Below, one piece after another: positions 1-6,944 of a DNA stretch of 11,737 bases. The first letter of the stretch is position 1; each line of letters begins with the position of its first letter. The DNA is from an uncultured Ruminococcus sp. (lineage in GTDB: Bacteria > Bacillota > Clostridia > Oscillospirales > Ruminococcaceae). The translations under genes and the position numbers were made by a program. The stretch is from NCBI GenBank assembly GCA_902464115.1, contig CABQIF010000067.1, positions 1 through 11,737 on the forward strand. Direction: 5' to 3'. A model generated the notes under the pieces. The model searched no databases. It was given only the letters and a program-made list of their open reading frames with translations, and was not told where the DNA came from.

Positions 1-9
1 ATCATATAG

Positions 10-47
10 AAACAGGGACTGTCATAAATATTTGACAGCCCCTGTTT
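10..47 (-). terminator. Rho-independent-type terminator hairpin after phnO
   Basis: Two 15-nt arms (10-24 and 33-47) flank an 8-nt loop (25-32). On the plus strand one pair is an A/C mismatch (18 with 39). In minus-strand RNA the same position is a G-U pair, so all 15 pairs form only in the minus direction. The 3' arm ends in UUU, followed by a mixed CUAUAUGAU rather than a long U tract. The hairpin starts 34 nt after the phnO stop codon, where the phn operon would be expected to end. The weak U tract is the main doubt. Confidence 0.75.
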
Positions 48-81
48 GCAATGGAGAAATTCTTATAAATAATATATACAT

Positions 82-510
82 TTAAGTTGAAAGCTCTTCT
101 GTCAACTTCACATGTGTCTGCTCAAGCCCCTCTCGCTGATAAAACCGATGTGCCTGTTTTCGTTTCTGATTGCTGGTCACTTCAAATTGTATACAGTGAT
201 GCTGTATCGCCTGCTCTCTGGCAACTTTCAATAAAGCTGCTCCAATGCCTTTGGAACGCACTTCACTGCTCACAATCAACTCCATAATTTCTGCGACTGT
301 TCCGCAGTGATGCAATTGAAATTCCATCCGCAGATGCAGCAAACCAACAATCTGCCCTTCTTCTTCTGCAACCAGCAGCAAATGCGATGCACTCGAAAGC
401 ATGGTGTAAAATTCCCACGCAAACATTTCCTGCGGAAACGTGGTTTCTTCTAATGCACAAATCAACGAATAAATTTCCGGCTGGTCTGCCGAAACAGCCA
501 AACGAATCAT
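82..510 (-). CDS. phnO: PhnO, aminoalkylphosphonate N-acetyltransferase (GNAT)
   Basis: This is a 142-residue GNAT-family acetyltransferase. E. coli PhnO (144 aa) transfers acetyl from acetyl-CoA to the amino group of aminoalkylphosphonates such as aminomethyl- and 1-aminoethylphosphonate, which supports their use by C-P lyase and limits toxicity. What I see: an N-terminal helix with SLICALEE (15-22), a PhnO-like strand with FQLHH (64-68), EIMELIV (74-80), the acetyl-CoA loop RSKGIGAALL (85-94), and an AHRFYQREGLEQTH block (120-133) that closely resembles the end of E. coli PhnO as I remember it. I chose the ATG at 508-510 because it sits 9 nt after GGAGG and forms an ATGA overlap with the PHP gene stop. 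A TTG two codons upstream is only about 3-4 nt from that site. It is the last gene of the operon. Substrates are inferred from the family and operon. Confidence 0.88.
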   Translation of the reverse strand: MIRLAVSADQPEIYSLICALEETTFPQEMFAWEFYTMLSSASHLLLVAEEEGQIVGLLHLRMEFQLHHCGTVAEIMELIVSSEVRSKGIGAALLKVAREQAIQHHCIQFEVTSNQKRKQAHRFYQREGLEQTHVKLTEELST

Positions 511-1322
511 TCGCAAATCCCTCCCAAAAGGGTACGAACACCGCTCGGTTCTGCGATATAATCACCAACATCCACAGAAACGCCCTCATATCTGCCATGA
601 AAATCGCTGCCACCAGTCAGAAACAGGTGATATTGTTCTGCATACTGACGAATGATTGCACAGTCTTTTTCCTTGTTTGCATGATGCTGCAGCTCCAGCC
701 CGTCCAATCCTGCTTCAACCAGTTCCGGAATGATGCAAAAATTCTGCTGTTGTCCACTATGTGCCAGCACTGCCAGCCCTCCAGCGTCTTTTATCGCACG
801 CAATGCCTCCAGCGGCGAAGGGTAATGAATATCAAAGTCACAGATTCCACCATGTTTAAATGTCGTCTGATAAAATGTACCAAACATATCCGGTGCTTTT
901 CCACGCTGCACTAAATCATCCATGATATGCTGCTTATAGATGTACTTCCCATCGGCACGATGTAGCTTATCAACATCAATCTCATAGCCATGCTGATTCA
1001 AAATTGCAATCTGTTTCATCGAATTGGCATGCCGTGCCTCTAATGTCGGATGTACCATCTGTTCTGTTACCTCTGGACGTTGAATCCGATAGCCCAGCAT
1101 ATGTACTCGAAAATCATTCTTGTAATCATAGGCAGAAATCTCAATGCCTGCAAAAACTTGCAGACCTTCCGTTTCTGGAATCTGATTCCGCTGCGATAAG
1201 GTATCGTGGTCAGTTAGGACAATGGCATCCAATCCGTTCCGTTTTGCCCGTTCAATCAGCTGCGGAATGGTGAAACTGCCATCCGAAACCGTAGAATGCA
1301 TATGACAATCCATTCGCATCAT
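507..1322 (-). CDS. PHP-family cyclic phosphate phosphodiesterase, PhnPP-like
   Basis: This is a 271-residue PHP-domain (polymerase and histidinol phosphatase) metal-dependent phosphoesterase. Visible metal-site motifs are HMH (7-9), D14, TDHD (37-40), E61 in GIEIS, H188 in LAHSG, and GSDFHG (238-243). In Eggerthella lenta a PHP enzyme from a C-P lyase operon, called PhnPP in the literature, hydrolyses 5-phosphoribose 1,2-cyclic phosphate to ribose 2,5-bisphosphate and then to ribose 5-phosphate. I infer the same role here, because the gene overlaps phnL and phnO by ATGA junctions and the operon lacks both phnP (a metallo-beta-lactamase-fold cyclic phosphodiesterase) and phnN (ribose bisphosphokinase). 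The first ATG is used: it overlaps the phnL stop and follows GGAGGGG. The alternative is an RNase AM/YciV-like PHP nuclease recruited to the operon. Position makes the phosphonate role likelier. The protein is probably cytoplasmic, as no signal or membrane segment is seen. Confidence 0.85.
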   Translation of the reverse strand: MMRMDCHMHSTVSDGSFTIPQLIERAKRNGLDAIVLTDHDTLSQRNQIPETEGLQVFAGIEISAYDYKNDFRVHMLGYRIQRPEVTEQMVHPTLEARHANSMKQIAILNQHGYEIDVDKLHRADGKYIYKQHIMDDLVQRGKAPDMFGTFYQTTFKHGGICDFDIHYPSPLEALRAIKDAGGLAVLAHSGQQQNFCIIPELVEAGLDGLELQHHANKEKDCAIIRQYAEQYHLFLTGGSDFHGRYEGVSVDVGDYIAEPSGVRTLLGGICE

Positions 1323-2011
1323 TGAAACGTCCCCTCCGAAATATTAAAGACGCGGTCACACAAGCCATCCATAAATTCTAAGTCGTGGAAAATTCCAATC
1401 ATACTTGTTCCCTCTTGCTTGAGTTTTTGCAGCATATCTTTTACCAAGACCTTTGACTTATTATCCAGTGAGGCGGTCGGTTCGTCTAACAGCATCAGCC
1501 GTGGACGCTTTACCATGGTATGTGCCAGATTTAACCGCAGCCGTTCCCCACCAGAAAATGTATTCGGGTAAATATCCCACAAATTTTCCGGCAACTGGAA
1601 ATAGGTCAGCATCTCTTCTGCTTTTTCCATTGCCTGTTCGCCGTCACAGCCCGTTTCCAGCAGGGCTTGCATGACATGTTCCTTTGCGGTTGTCCGTGGC
1701 ATCACGCTAAGAAACTGCGAAACATAGCCAATTTCATGACTGCGTAAATACAGGATTTCCCGTTCTGCTGCGTGTGCTAGACTGATTTTCCCATAGGCAA
1801 GGCTATCATAGAGAATATCGCCTTCTGTTGGCAGATAAGTACGGTGAATACATTTCAAAATCGTGGATTTCCCAGCACCAGAACGCCCTACAATTCCGAT
1901 GAACTGTCCTTCTTCCAGGCTGAAATTGATGTTTTCACAGGAGTGAATCTCCCGATTCGCATGATGCAGGTAAAAATTTTTACCCAGTCCTTTGATTTCC
2001 AAGATACTCAT
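1319..2011 (-). CDS. phnL: PhnL, ABC-type ATPase of the C-P lyase system
   Basis: This is a 230-residue single ABC ATPase domain, close to the length of E. coli PhnL. Motifs seen: Walker A GRSGAGKST (42-50), Q-loop around YVSQF (96-100), signature FSGGERLRL (152-160), Walker B LMLLDEP (172-178) with D176 and E177, and the D-loop SLD. It has no membrane partner. In the E. coli system PhnL works with PhnG, PhnH and PhnI in the nucleophilic exchange of ATP adenine for phosphonate, and it is also found docked on the PhnK dimer of the core complex. The SGGERLRL signature is PhnL-like and separates it from PhnC (SGGQKQR) and PhnK (SGGMQQR) in the same operon. The start overlaps the phnM stop (ATGA). 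The gene follows phnM here, whereas E. coli has phnL before phnM. Confidence 0.92.
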   Translation of the reverse strand: MSILEIKGLGKNFYLHHANREIHSCENINFSLEEGQFIGIVGRSGAGKSTILKCIHRTYLPTEGDILYDSLAYGKISLAHAAEREILYLRSHEIGYVSQFLSVMPRTTAKEHVMQALLETGCDGEQAMEKAEEMLTYFQLPENLWDIYPNTFSGGERLRLNLAHTMVKRPRLMLLDEPTASLDNKSKVLVKDMLQKLKQEGTSMIGIFHDLEFMDGLCDRVFNISEGTFQ

Positions 2012-3186
2012 ATGGAATGCCCCCTGTATTCTACTCTGGACGTTGTCTGACCATCCACCAGAACATGTGTCACTACTGGATAGCCGTCCAGAATGTCTGC
2101 AATCACCAAATCTGCTTTTTTACCCGGTTCAATCGAACCATAATCGTGATCAATCCCCATTGCCTTTGCCGGATTCAAGGAAACCTTATTGACCATTTCC
2201 GGCAAGGTCTGCCCGTATTTGTCCCGCATCACAAACAGACTGTGCAGCAATGCCTGCGGAAAATAGTCGGAACAGAGAATATCCACGCTGCCATTCTGAA
2301 TGGCTTGTGCAGCAGACATATTGCCCGAATGCGAACCGCCCAGCAGAATATTTGGTGCTCCGGCAATCGTATAAAATCCCATATTGTGGGCAGCCTGTGC
2401 TACTTCTTGCGTGATGGGAAATTCACTGATATCGACACCCAATTTCTGATTCAATTGCAGCTTTTCTAAGGTATCATCATCATGAGAAGCAACGGTAATA
2501 TGATTCTGATGTGCCAAATCTGCCAGTTCCTGCAACTGTTCCAGTGACAACATGGCTTTGTGCTGATGGTGTTCGAGCACCTCTTCAAAGGTCTTTCCTT
2601 CATTTTCCATGCCGTGATAATTGTCTATGGTTTCCCGATAAACCTCTAAATCTCGATACTGTCCCTGTCCCGGCGTGTGATCCATGAAAGAAATCTCCTG
2701 AATCAGCTTTCGGTCAATCATATCTTTTGCAATGTCAAAAGCATCTACATTATCAATTTCCAACCGCAAATGAAAGCGATGATGAATCAAATGGCTACGA
2801 TTCTGAATGTCTGCAATCAGTTCTGCCATTTCCAGAACGCTTTCCTTTGTCCGCAGCGGACTTTTTCCCAACAGCTCATCACTGTAAAGTGAAAAAGAAT
2901 GATAAATCGTGGTAATGCCCAGTTGCAGCAGTTCCTTTTCACATTCTTTCAATGCCAGTTCAAAAGAGAATTTTGCAGTCGGACGAGGAAATACAAACTG
3001 CTCGATTTTATCCGAATGTACATCAATCATTCCCGGCAAAATATATCTGCCGTGTGCATCAATGACCTTTTCCGGAACGCCGTCAAACGCTCCAATTGCA
3101 GCAATTCGGTCTTGATCTAACCAAAGTGTTTTTCCCTCTATGATTCCATCCGGTGTCACAATTTTTCCGTTTTCTATTGCAATCAT
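2008..3186 (-). CDS. phnM: PhnM, ribose 1-(alkylphosphonate) 5-triphosphate diphosphatase
   Basis: This is a 392-residue amidohydrolase-superfamily enzyme. PhnM cleaves pyrophosphate from alpha-D-ribose 1-alkylphosphonate 5-triphosphate to give the 5-phosphate, which PhnJ then uses. The N-terminal beta-sandwich begins at MIAIENGKI and is followed by the metal-site strand PGMIDVHSD (51-59, with H57 and D59), MDHTPGQGQY (168-177), ASHDDDT (233-239), the GGSHSGN loop (283-289) and CSDYFP (305-310) with D307. A C-terminal EPGKKADLVIAD segment is typical of amidohydrolases. The length is close to the family norm (about 380). The start ATG follows GAGGAGG after a 19-nt gap from phnK. It is cytoplasmic, with no signal peptide. 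The family call rests on the DHTPGQGQ and HDDDT signatures as well as on operon position, so a generic dihydroorotase or adenine deaminase is unlikely. Confidence 0.94.
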   Translation of the reverse strand: MIAIENGKIVTPDGIIEGKTLWLDQDRIAAIGAFDGVPEKVIDAHGRYILPGMIDVHSDKIEQFVFPRPTAKFSFELALKECEKELLQLGITTIYHSFSLYSDELLGKSPLRTKESVLEMAELIADIQNRSHLIHHRFHLRLEIDNVDAFDIAKDMIDRKLIQEISFMDHTPGQGQYRDLEVYRETIDNYHGMENEGKTFEEVLEHHQHKAMLSLEQLQELADLAHQNHITVASHDDDTLEKLQLNQKLGVDISEFPITQEVAQAAHNMGFYTIAGAPNILLGGSHSGNMSAAQAIQNGSVDILCSDYFPQALLHSLFVMRDKYGQTLPEMVNKVSLNPAKAMGIDHDYGSIEPGKKADLVIADILDGYPVVTHVLVDGQTTSRVEYRGHSI

Positions 3187-3205
3187 GGCATGCAGTTCCT
3201 CCTCA

Positions 3206-4039
3206 TTATAACAAAGAATGTACCAGCTGCTGTGTATAGGCGTGCTGGGGGTCTTCTAAGATCTGATCCGTCAATCCACTTTCAATAATTTTTCCATCCA
3301 ACATTACAACCGTTCGGTCTGCCAGCATCCGAATGACTGCCAAGTCATGCGAAACCAATAAAATGGAAATGCCGTATTTCGCTTTAATCCGCCGAATCAA
3401 ATCCAATACTTTCGCCTGTACAGACAAATCCAAACCAGTGGTGACTTCATCCAGCAGGAGAATGGATGGATTGTTTGCCAATGCCTTTGAAATTTGTACA
3501 CGCTGCTGCATACCGCCAGAGAAATTCTTCGGTGCTTCGCCCATTCGGGAGGTCAGAATTTCCACTGCCTGCAAGAGTTCTTTTGCCCGTTCGGTCATCT
3601 GTCCAGCTTGTCGATTTCCAGCGGCAATCAGCTTTTCCGCAATATTCGACGCTGCGGAATACTGCATCCGTAAACCACGGACAGGATTCTGATAGACCAT
3701 ACCCATCAGACAGTTTTTAATGTGTCGCTGTTCTGCTGCACTGGCAAGCCAAATGCTTTCTTCGCCATTTTTATAATCCTGCAAATAAGCATTACCGGAA
3801 GTCGGAACAACATCAAAATATAGGCTCTGCATCAAAGTAGACTTTCCAGAACCGCTTTCTCCGACAATTCCCAACACTTCGCCGGGGTAAACTTCTACAG
3901 AAACATCATTTGCAGCCCAGACCGTTCCACAAACAGTGCAGCGGTTCTTCTCCAGATGGGTCTGACAATATGGGCATCCATCACCATATCGTACTGTTAA
4001 ATGCTGCACTTGCAGCACAGGTTTTTCTTCAAGATTCAC
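3206..4039 (-). CDS. phnK: PhnK, C-P lyase-associated ABC ATPase with a four-Cys insertion
   Basis: This is a 277-residue ABC ATPase of the peptide-transporter-like type, required for C-P lyase activity and known in E. coli to dock as a dimer on PhnJ of the PhnGHIJ core. Motifs: Walker A GESGSGKST (60-68), Q-loop VYQNP (115-119), signature FSGGMQQR (173-180), Walker B ILLLDEV (193-199; Val where Pro is common), D-loop GLDLS (202-206) and H-loop VSHD (229-232). The end, DPQHAYTQQLVHSLL, is typical of the family. Between the first strand and the Walker A lies an insertion with CPYC (22-25) and CTVC (34-37), a zinc-ribbon-like layout absent from E. coli PhnK. I place the start at GTG 4037-4039, 8 nt after AAGGAGGT. 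The frame is open to 4195, but that extension lies inside phnJ and does not resemble PhnK. The gene overlaps phnJ by 11 nt. Confidence 0.92.
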   Translation of the reverse strand: MNLEEKPVLQVQHLTVRYGDGCPYCQTHLEKNRCTVCGTVWAANDVSVEVYPGEVLGIVGESGSGKSTLMQSLYFDVVPTSGNAYLQDYKNGEESIWLASAAEQRHIKNCLMGMVYQNPVRGLRMQYSAASNIAEKLIAAGNRQAGQMTERAKELLQAVEILTSRMGEAPKNFSGGMQQRVQISKALANNPSILLLDEVTTGLDLSVQAKVLDLIRRIKAKYGISILLVSHDLAVIRMLADRTVVMLDGKIIESGLTDQILEDPQHAYTQQLVHSLL

Positions 4040-4874
4040 AGGAACGTACCTCCTTGCAATATGCCGTATCAGAACATTGATAGAATTTTTCTCCGGTTTC
4101 TGCATCAAACATTTCATCCAGATACGTGTTGGTGCTGCCGCAAAGCCGGCACTTCTTTCCACGGAAATTTTCCCGTTCAAACGGTACATCATCAAACGCC
4201 AGAGAAACTACATTGGTATGTGGCGGAATCGCATAGATTTTCTTTTCCCGTCCTGCTCCGAATAAATACAGACATTCTGACTGATGCAGCTTCGGATTGT
4301 CAAACTTCGGAATCGGGCTTGGATTCATAATATAGCGGTCTTCTACCGTACAAGGATATTCCGTTGCGATCGTCACTTTTCCGTATTTGACAATGCTTTC
4401 GTACAGTTGCAGCCAAATCGGTGCATAATCTTTTTCTGCATGCATCTTTTTCGTAACTTCTTCTTTCGGCTCTACAATTCGCAATGGTTCTGGAATCGGA
4501 ACTTGCAAGACCAAAATCTGGTCATTTCGCAACGGAACTTCCGGAACACGGTGACGAGATTGAATCAGCGTTGCCGCATGGGTGTCCGTTGTCGTTGGAA
4601 CATTCGTACAAAGTCCCACAAACTTCTTGATATTGACTGCATTCACGCTATCATCGCTGCCCTGGTCAATGACTTTCAACATATCGGATGGCCCAATCAG
4701 GGAAAGTGTCAGCTGGATGCCACCAGTTCCCCAACCTCGTCCAATCGGCAATTCTCTCGAACCAAACGGCACTTGATAGCCCGGAATTGCAACCGCTTTC
4801 AAGATACAACGCCGGATTTCTCGCTTAGAACCTTCGTCCAGAAATGCATAATTATAATGTTCAGTCCGCTCCAT
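4029..4874 (-). CDS. phnJ: PhnJ, C-P bond-cleaving radical SAM-type lyase
   Basis: This 281-residue protein is the catalytic C-P lyase. It cleaves ribose 1-alkylphosphonate 5-phosphate to 5-phosphoribose 1,2-cyclic phosphate plus an alkane, using S-adenosylmethionine and a 4Fe-4S cluster. The unusual C-terminal cluster motif is intact: C242 and C245 (KCRLCGS), C267 (YQCSD) and C273 (AYCKE). These match E. coli Cys241, Cys244, Cys266 and Cys272 shifted by one. Gly32 in AIPGYQVPFGSRE (29-41) matches the glycyl-radical residue of E. coli. The segment GRGWGTGGIQLTLSL (45-59) is also strongly family-like. Length equals the family norm. The start overlaps the end of phnI by 14 nt and has GGAGG 10 nt upstream. 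PhnJ works in a complex with PhnG, PhnH and PhnI encoded just upstream. An additional Cys279 near the end is of unknown meaning. Confidence 0.97.
   Translation of the reverse strand: MERTEHYNYAFLDEGSKREIRRCILKAVAIPGYQVPFGSRELPIGRGWGTGGIQLTLSLIGPSDMLKVIDQGSDDSVNAVNIKKFVGLCTNVPTTTDTHAATLIQSRHRVPEVPLRNDQILVLQVPIPEPLRIVEPKEEVTKKMHAEKDYAPIWLQLYESIVKYGKVTIATEYPCTVEDRYIMNPSPIPKFDNPKLHQSECLYLFGAGREKKIYAIPPHTNVVSLAFDDVPFERENFRGKKCRLCGSTNTYLDEMFDAETGEKFYQCSDTAYCKEVRSCES
4048..4055 (-). promoter_or_regulatory. Ribosome binding site that fixes the phnK GTG start
   Basis: The minus strand reads AAGGAGGT here, a near-perfect Shine-Dalgarno sequence, with an 8-nt spacer to GTG at 4037-4039. It lies inside the 3' end of phnJ. 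It favours the GTG start over any of the upstream in-frame ATG codons up to 4195, which would add 52 residues unlike PhnK. Confidence 0.85.
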
Positions 4875-5934
4875 GTTCCTGTTTCCTCCGTGTTTTTCTC
4901 ACTGCATCCAATTTTGACTGGAAGGTGACATAATGCGGCAGCTTCAAATGAGAAATAAAGCCGTTCATCTCCAGACAATCCCCATGCATCAGTACAAATT
5001 CCTGGTCCTGTGCAGCATAGTCACCGCCCTGTTCCATTTCTCGGTCAATCACTGCCATTGCAATCGCTTTATTTTCATTTCTGCCGAAAACTGCACCATA
5101 TCCGCTGGCAAGCTTTAACTGGTCTTTTTCACTGGCAGCATGGAAGGTTTCGACTTCTGTCAGCAGGATTTCTCCCAGATAGATGGATTCCGATTCCATC
5201 CCCGGATAGGCAACTTCCAAGGCAACGTAGCCGCTGCGGAGTTCGCCAACAGTTGGATGCACCTGCCCAAATCCACGCAAAACAGAATATGCCAAACCGG
5301 AAAGAAATCCAGTATCTGCACGGGTCATCGTCTGAAGCCGTGCACTGCGAGGAGCTGGAAATTCCAAGAGGTTTTCTGTCACATCATAGGGTTCGGTGTT
5401 GTCCTCTGGGAAGCGGTCAATCAGTCCTTCGTCTTTCAGCATATCGGAAACCCGACTGTATGGCTTTTGCGGAACGGGAATCTGTTCGCCCAGAATTTTC
5501 TGGAACAACTGATGCAGTTCGGCTGCACTTTCATTTTCTCGTTCAAAATGAATCAGACGGTGGGTATAGTCATATGTTGCACCCAGCAGCTGCCCACCTG
5601 GAATATCCTTAAATGCAGCGGAAATGCGGCGAATCACTCGCATCTCATCCGTATGTACAACATTCGTATAGTGGCTGCGTTTTAAAGTGGAACGATAGGC
5701 ACGGAGCAGGAAAACTGCCTCTTCGGTAGAACCTTCACACTGCTTGAGTGCCAATGCTGCATAGCTTTTTGCATAGAAACCGGCTTCGCTCATGACTTTA
5801 TCCACCAGAAGCCCAAACTTTTCTACAATCGCTTCTAGTTCCAAATCTTTTTCTGTTCCGCTGCGGTAGTAGTCCAACAGCTGAATGCTGGCGGCAATCG
5901 CTTCTTCTCCGCCGGAAACTGCTACATATGCCAT
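4861..5934 (-). CDS. phnI: PhnI, core subunit of the C-P lyase complex
   Basis: This is a 357-residue protein, near the length of E. coli PhnI (354). In E. coli, PhnI alone hydrolyses ATP or GTP to the free base and ribose 5-triphosphate. With PhnG, PhnH and PhnL it transfers the phosphonate to C1 of ribose, displacing adenine. Family-like features: N-terminal MAYVAVSGGEEAI (1-13), VMSEAGFYAKSYAALALKQ (47-65), a TMTRADTGFLSGLAYSVLRG stretch, GYGAVFGRNENKAIAMAV and, near the end, EFVLMHGDCLEMNGFISHLKLPHYVTFQSKL, which is characteristic of PhnI. The start overlaps the phnH stop by one base (TAATG) and has AGGAGG upstream. It is cytoplasmic, with no membrane segments. Assignment is from recognition of these blocks plus position between phnH and phnJ. 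Confidence 0.94.
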   Translation of the reverse strand: MAYVAVSGGEEAIAASIQLLDYYRSGTEKDLELEAIVEKFGLLVDKVMSEAGFYAKSYAALALKQCEGSTEEAVFLLRAYRSTLKRSHYTNVVHTDEMRVIRRISAAFKDIPGGQLLGATYDYTHRLIHFERENESAAELHQLFQKILGEQIPVPQKPYSRVSDMLKDEGLIDRFPEDNTEPYDVTENLLEFPAPRSARLQTMTRADTGFLSGLAYSVLRGFGQVHPTVGELRSGYVALEVAYPGMESESIYLGEILLTEVETFHAASEKDQLKLASGYGAVFGRNENKAIAMAVIDREMEQGGDYAAQDQEFVLMHGDCLEMNGFISHLKLPHYVTFQSKLDAVRKTRRKQEHGAD

Positions 5935-6509
5935 TATGCATTCCTCCTTCTCACCAATCTTGGAATACAGGTAACTGCCCCGTCATCTGTCACAAAAATC
6001 AGGTCAATGCCCATCGGGTATTCATATTCCTGCTGGTCACGCAATTCCAGTGCCTGACGGACAAGACTGGAACAAGAAAATGTTGTTTCTCCGTCAATTC
6101 CTGGACCATAAAGAGCCATCGTTTCTGTTTTTTCTCCGTTGTCCTGAATGAGCAGCGTTGCACTTTTGTGCGGGTCAATCAGTGTTCCACACTTTGCCTG
6201 TGCCAGCACTTCCGGCAGTTTTTTCGCATCGGTCACGAACAAATAATCTGCCTCTGAAATTACTTTTTCCTGCGAAAGCGTAACCAGTTTGAAATCATTC
6301 CGGAAATCTGCATCCCCGCAGGCGGAAAACGTCACTTCATTGTCCAATAAAGTCATTCCCAGTGCTAGAAATGCACGATGGTTTCCGAATAATTTTTCCA
6401 TCTGTTCTGCAACAGAAACCGTTCTGGTTGGGTTGGACATCGCTTCGAGCAGCTTTCGGAACACTGCCTGTGTGTCAAATACTTCGTCAAACTGATGGAG
6501 TGTTTTCAT
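5934..6509 (-). CDS. phnH: PhnH, core subunit of the C-P lyase complex
   Basis: This is a 191-residue protein, close to E. coli PhnH (194). PhnH has a PLP-transferase-like fold without the cofactor site and is a structural part of the PhnGHIJ core that takes part in the phosphonate-for-adenine exchange. Family-like features: the N-terminal FDTQAVFRKLLEAMSNPTRT region (10-29), the LTLLDNEVTFS-type strand near residues 50-60, a central LIDPHKSATLLIQ stretch, MALYGPGIDGETTFSCSSL (the GPGI motif is typical of PhnH), and the near-terminal YPMGIDLIFVTDDGAVTCIPR (164-184). The start overlaps the phnG stop by ATGA, with GAGGAGG ahead of it, so translation is probably coupled. The C-terminus RLVRRRNA is basic. 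Confidence 0.93.
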   Translation of the reverse strand: MKTLHQFDEVFDTQAVFRKLLEAMSNPTRTVSVAEQMEKLFGNHRAFLALGMTLLDNEVTFSACGDADFRNDFKLVTLSQEKVISEADYLFVTDAKKLPEVLAQAKCGTLIDPHKSATLLIQDNGEKTETMALYGPGIDGETTFSCSSLVRQALELRDQQEYEYPMGIDLIFVTDDGAVTCIPRLVRRRNA

Positions 6510-6931
6510 TGTGCTGCCTCCTCATCCATAGAATGGAAATCCACCTTTGTTTTCTGGAACATGGCATTTTCCTGTTCCAGCTTTCGCCATTGTGCCTGTT
6601 CCCATTGCAATAACAAGTCCTGATGGACAAAGACACCTTTGTTCATAGCTGCGTCAATGATTGCCATATACAGCGTCTTTTCAAAATCATCGCCCATCGC
6701 GACTGCTGTTCCAACAGTATCAGCCAAAGTTACTACAGCCTCTGTCACCATGGTTTCCCCGATGTAAAACAGACTATTTTTGACAGGCTCTCGCATCTGA
6801 ATCATCGTCAGGGATTTTTCCGGTTTCTTTACAATTGTGACAGGGTATTGTTGCTGCAGTTCCTCGCCCAGACGCACCACATCGCTGCGTTCTGCTCTGG
6901 AAAGGATCTGAAACAATCGCTTCTTTTCCAT
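6506..6931 (-). CDS. phnG: PhnG, core subunit of the C-P lyase complex
   Basis: This is a 141-residue protein, slightly shorter than E. coli PhnG (150). PhnG is the small subunit of the PhnGHIJ core and is needed for attaching phosphonate to ribose. Visible family features are FYIGETMVTEAVVTLADTVGTAVAMGDD (about 55-82), where the E. coli protein also has a G-D-x-L/M-T-x-A-V pattern, the helix YMAIIDAAMN (87-96) and the C-terminal TKVDFHSMD (128-136), comparable to the VDFFTM end of E. coli PhnG. I use the ATG at 6929-6931. GGAGG lies 7 nt upstream of it, and the eight residues of a possible GTG start at 6955 would lie inside phnE2. The gap to the phnE2 stop is 13 nt. This gene is the boundary between the importer and the catabolic genes. 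Confidence 0.91.
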   Translation of the reverse strand: MEKKRLFQILSRAERSDVVRLGEELQQQYPVTIVKKPEKSLTMIQMREPVKNSLFYIGETMVTEAVVTLADTVGTAVAMGDDFEKTLYMAIIDAAMNKGVFVHQDLLLQWEQAQWRKLEQENAMFQKTKVDFHSMDEEAAQ

Positions 6932-6938
6932 GTTATAT

Positions 6939-6943
6939 CCTCC
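6939..6943 (-). promoter_or_regulatory. Ribosome binding site that fixes the phnG start
   Basis: GGAGG on the minus strand fills most of the 13-nt gap between the phnE2 stop and the phnG ATG at 6929-6931, with 7 nt spacing. A GTG at 6953-6955 in the same frame lies upstream of this site and would not be served by it. Confidence 0.8.
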
Positions 6944-6944
6944 A

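Noticed and set aside
10..47. Inverted repeat as an insertion-sequence end or attachment site
   Set aside because: There is no transposase or integrase, no target duplication seen, and the G-U pairing in minus-strand RNA and position after phnO fit a terminator.
387..914. Plus-strand open frame of 175 codons across phnO and the PHP gene
   Set aside because: It runs antisense across the junction of two well-supported, overlapping minus-strand genes and shows no domain.
4040..4195. N-terminal extension of phnK (52 extra residues from an upstream start at 4195)
   Set aside because: The extension lies entirely within phnJ, does not resemble PhnK, and bypasses the AAGGAGGT site placed 8 nt before the GTG at 4037-4039.
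4284..4928. Plus-strand open frame of 214 codons
   Set aside because: It is antisense to phnJ and the end of phnI, both of which have strong family motifs. The plus-strand product is rich in Cys, Asn and Arg with no recognisable domain, and has no ribosome binding site that I can see.
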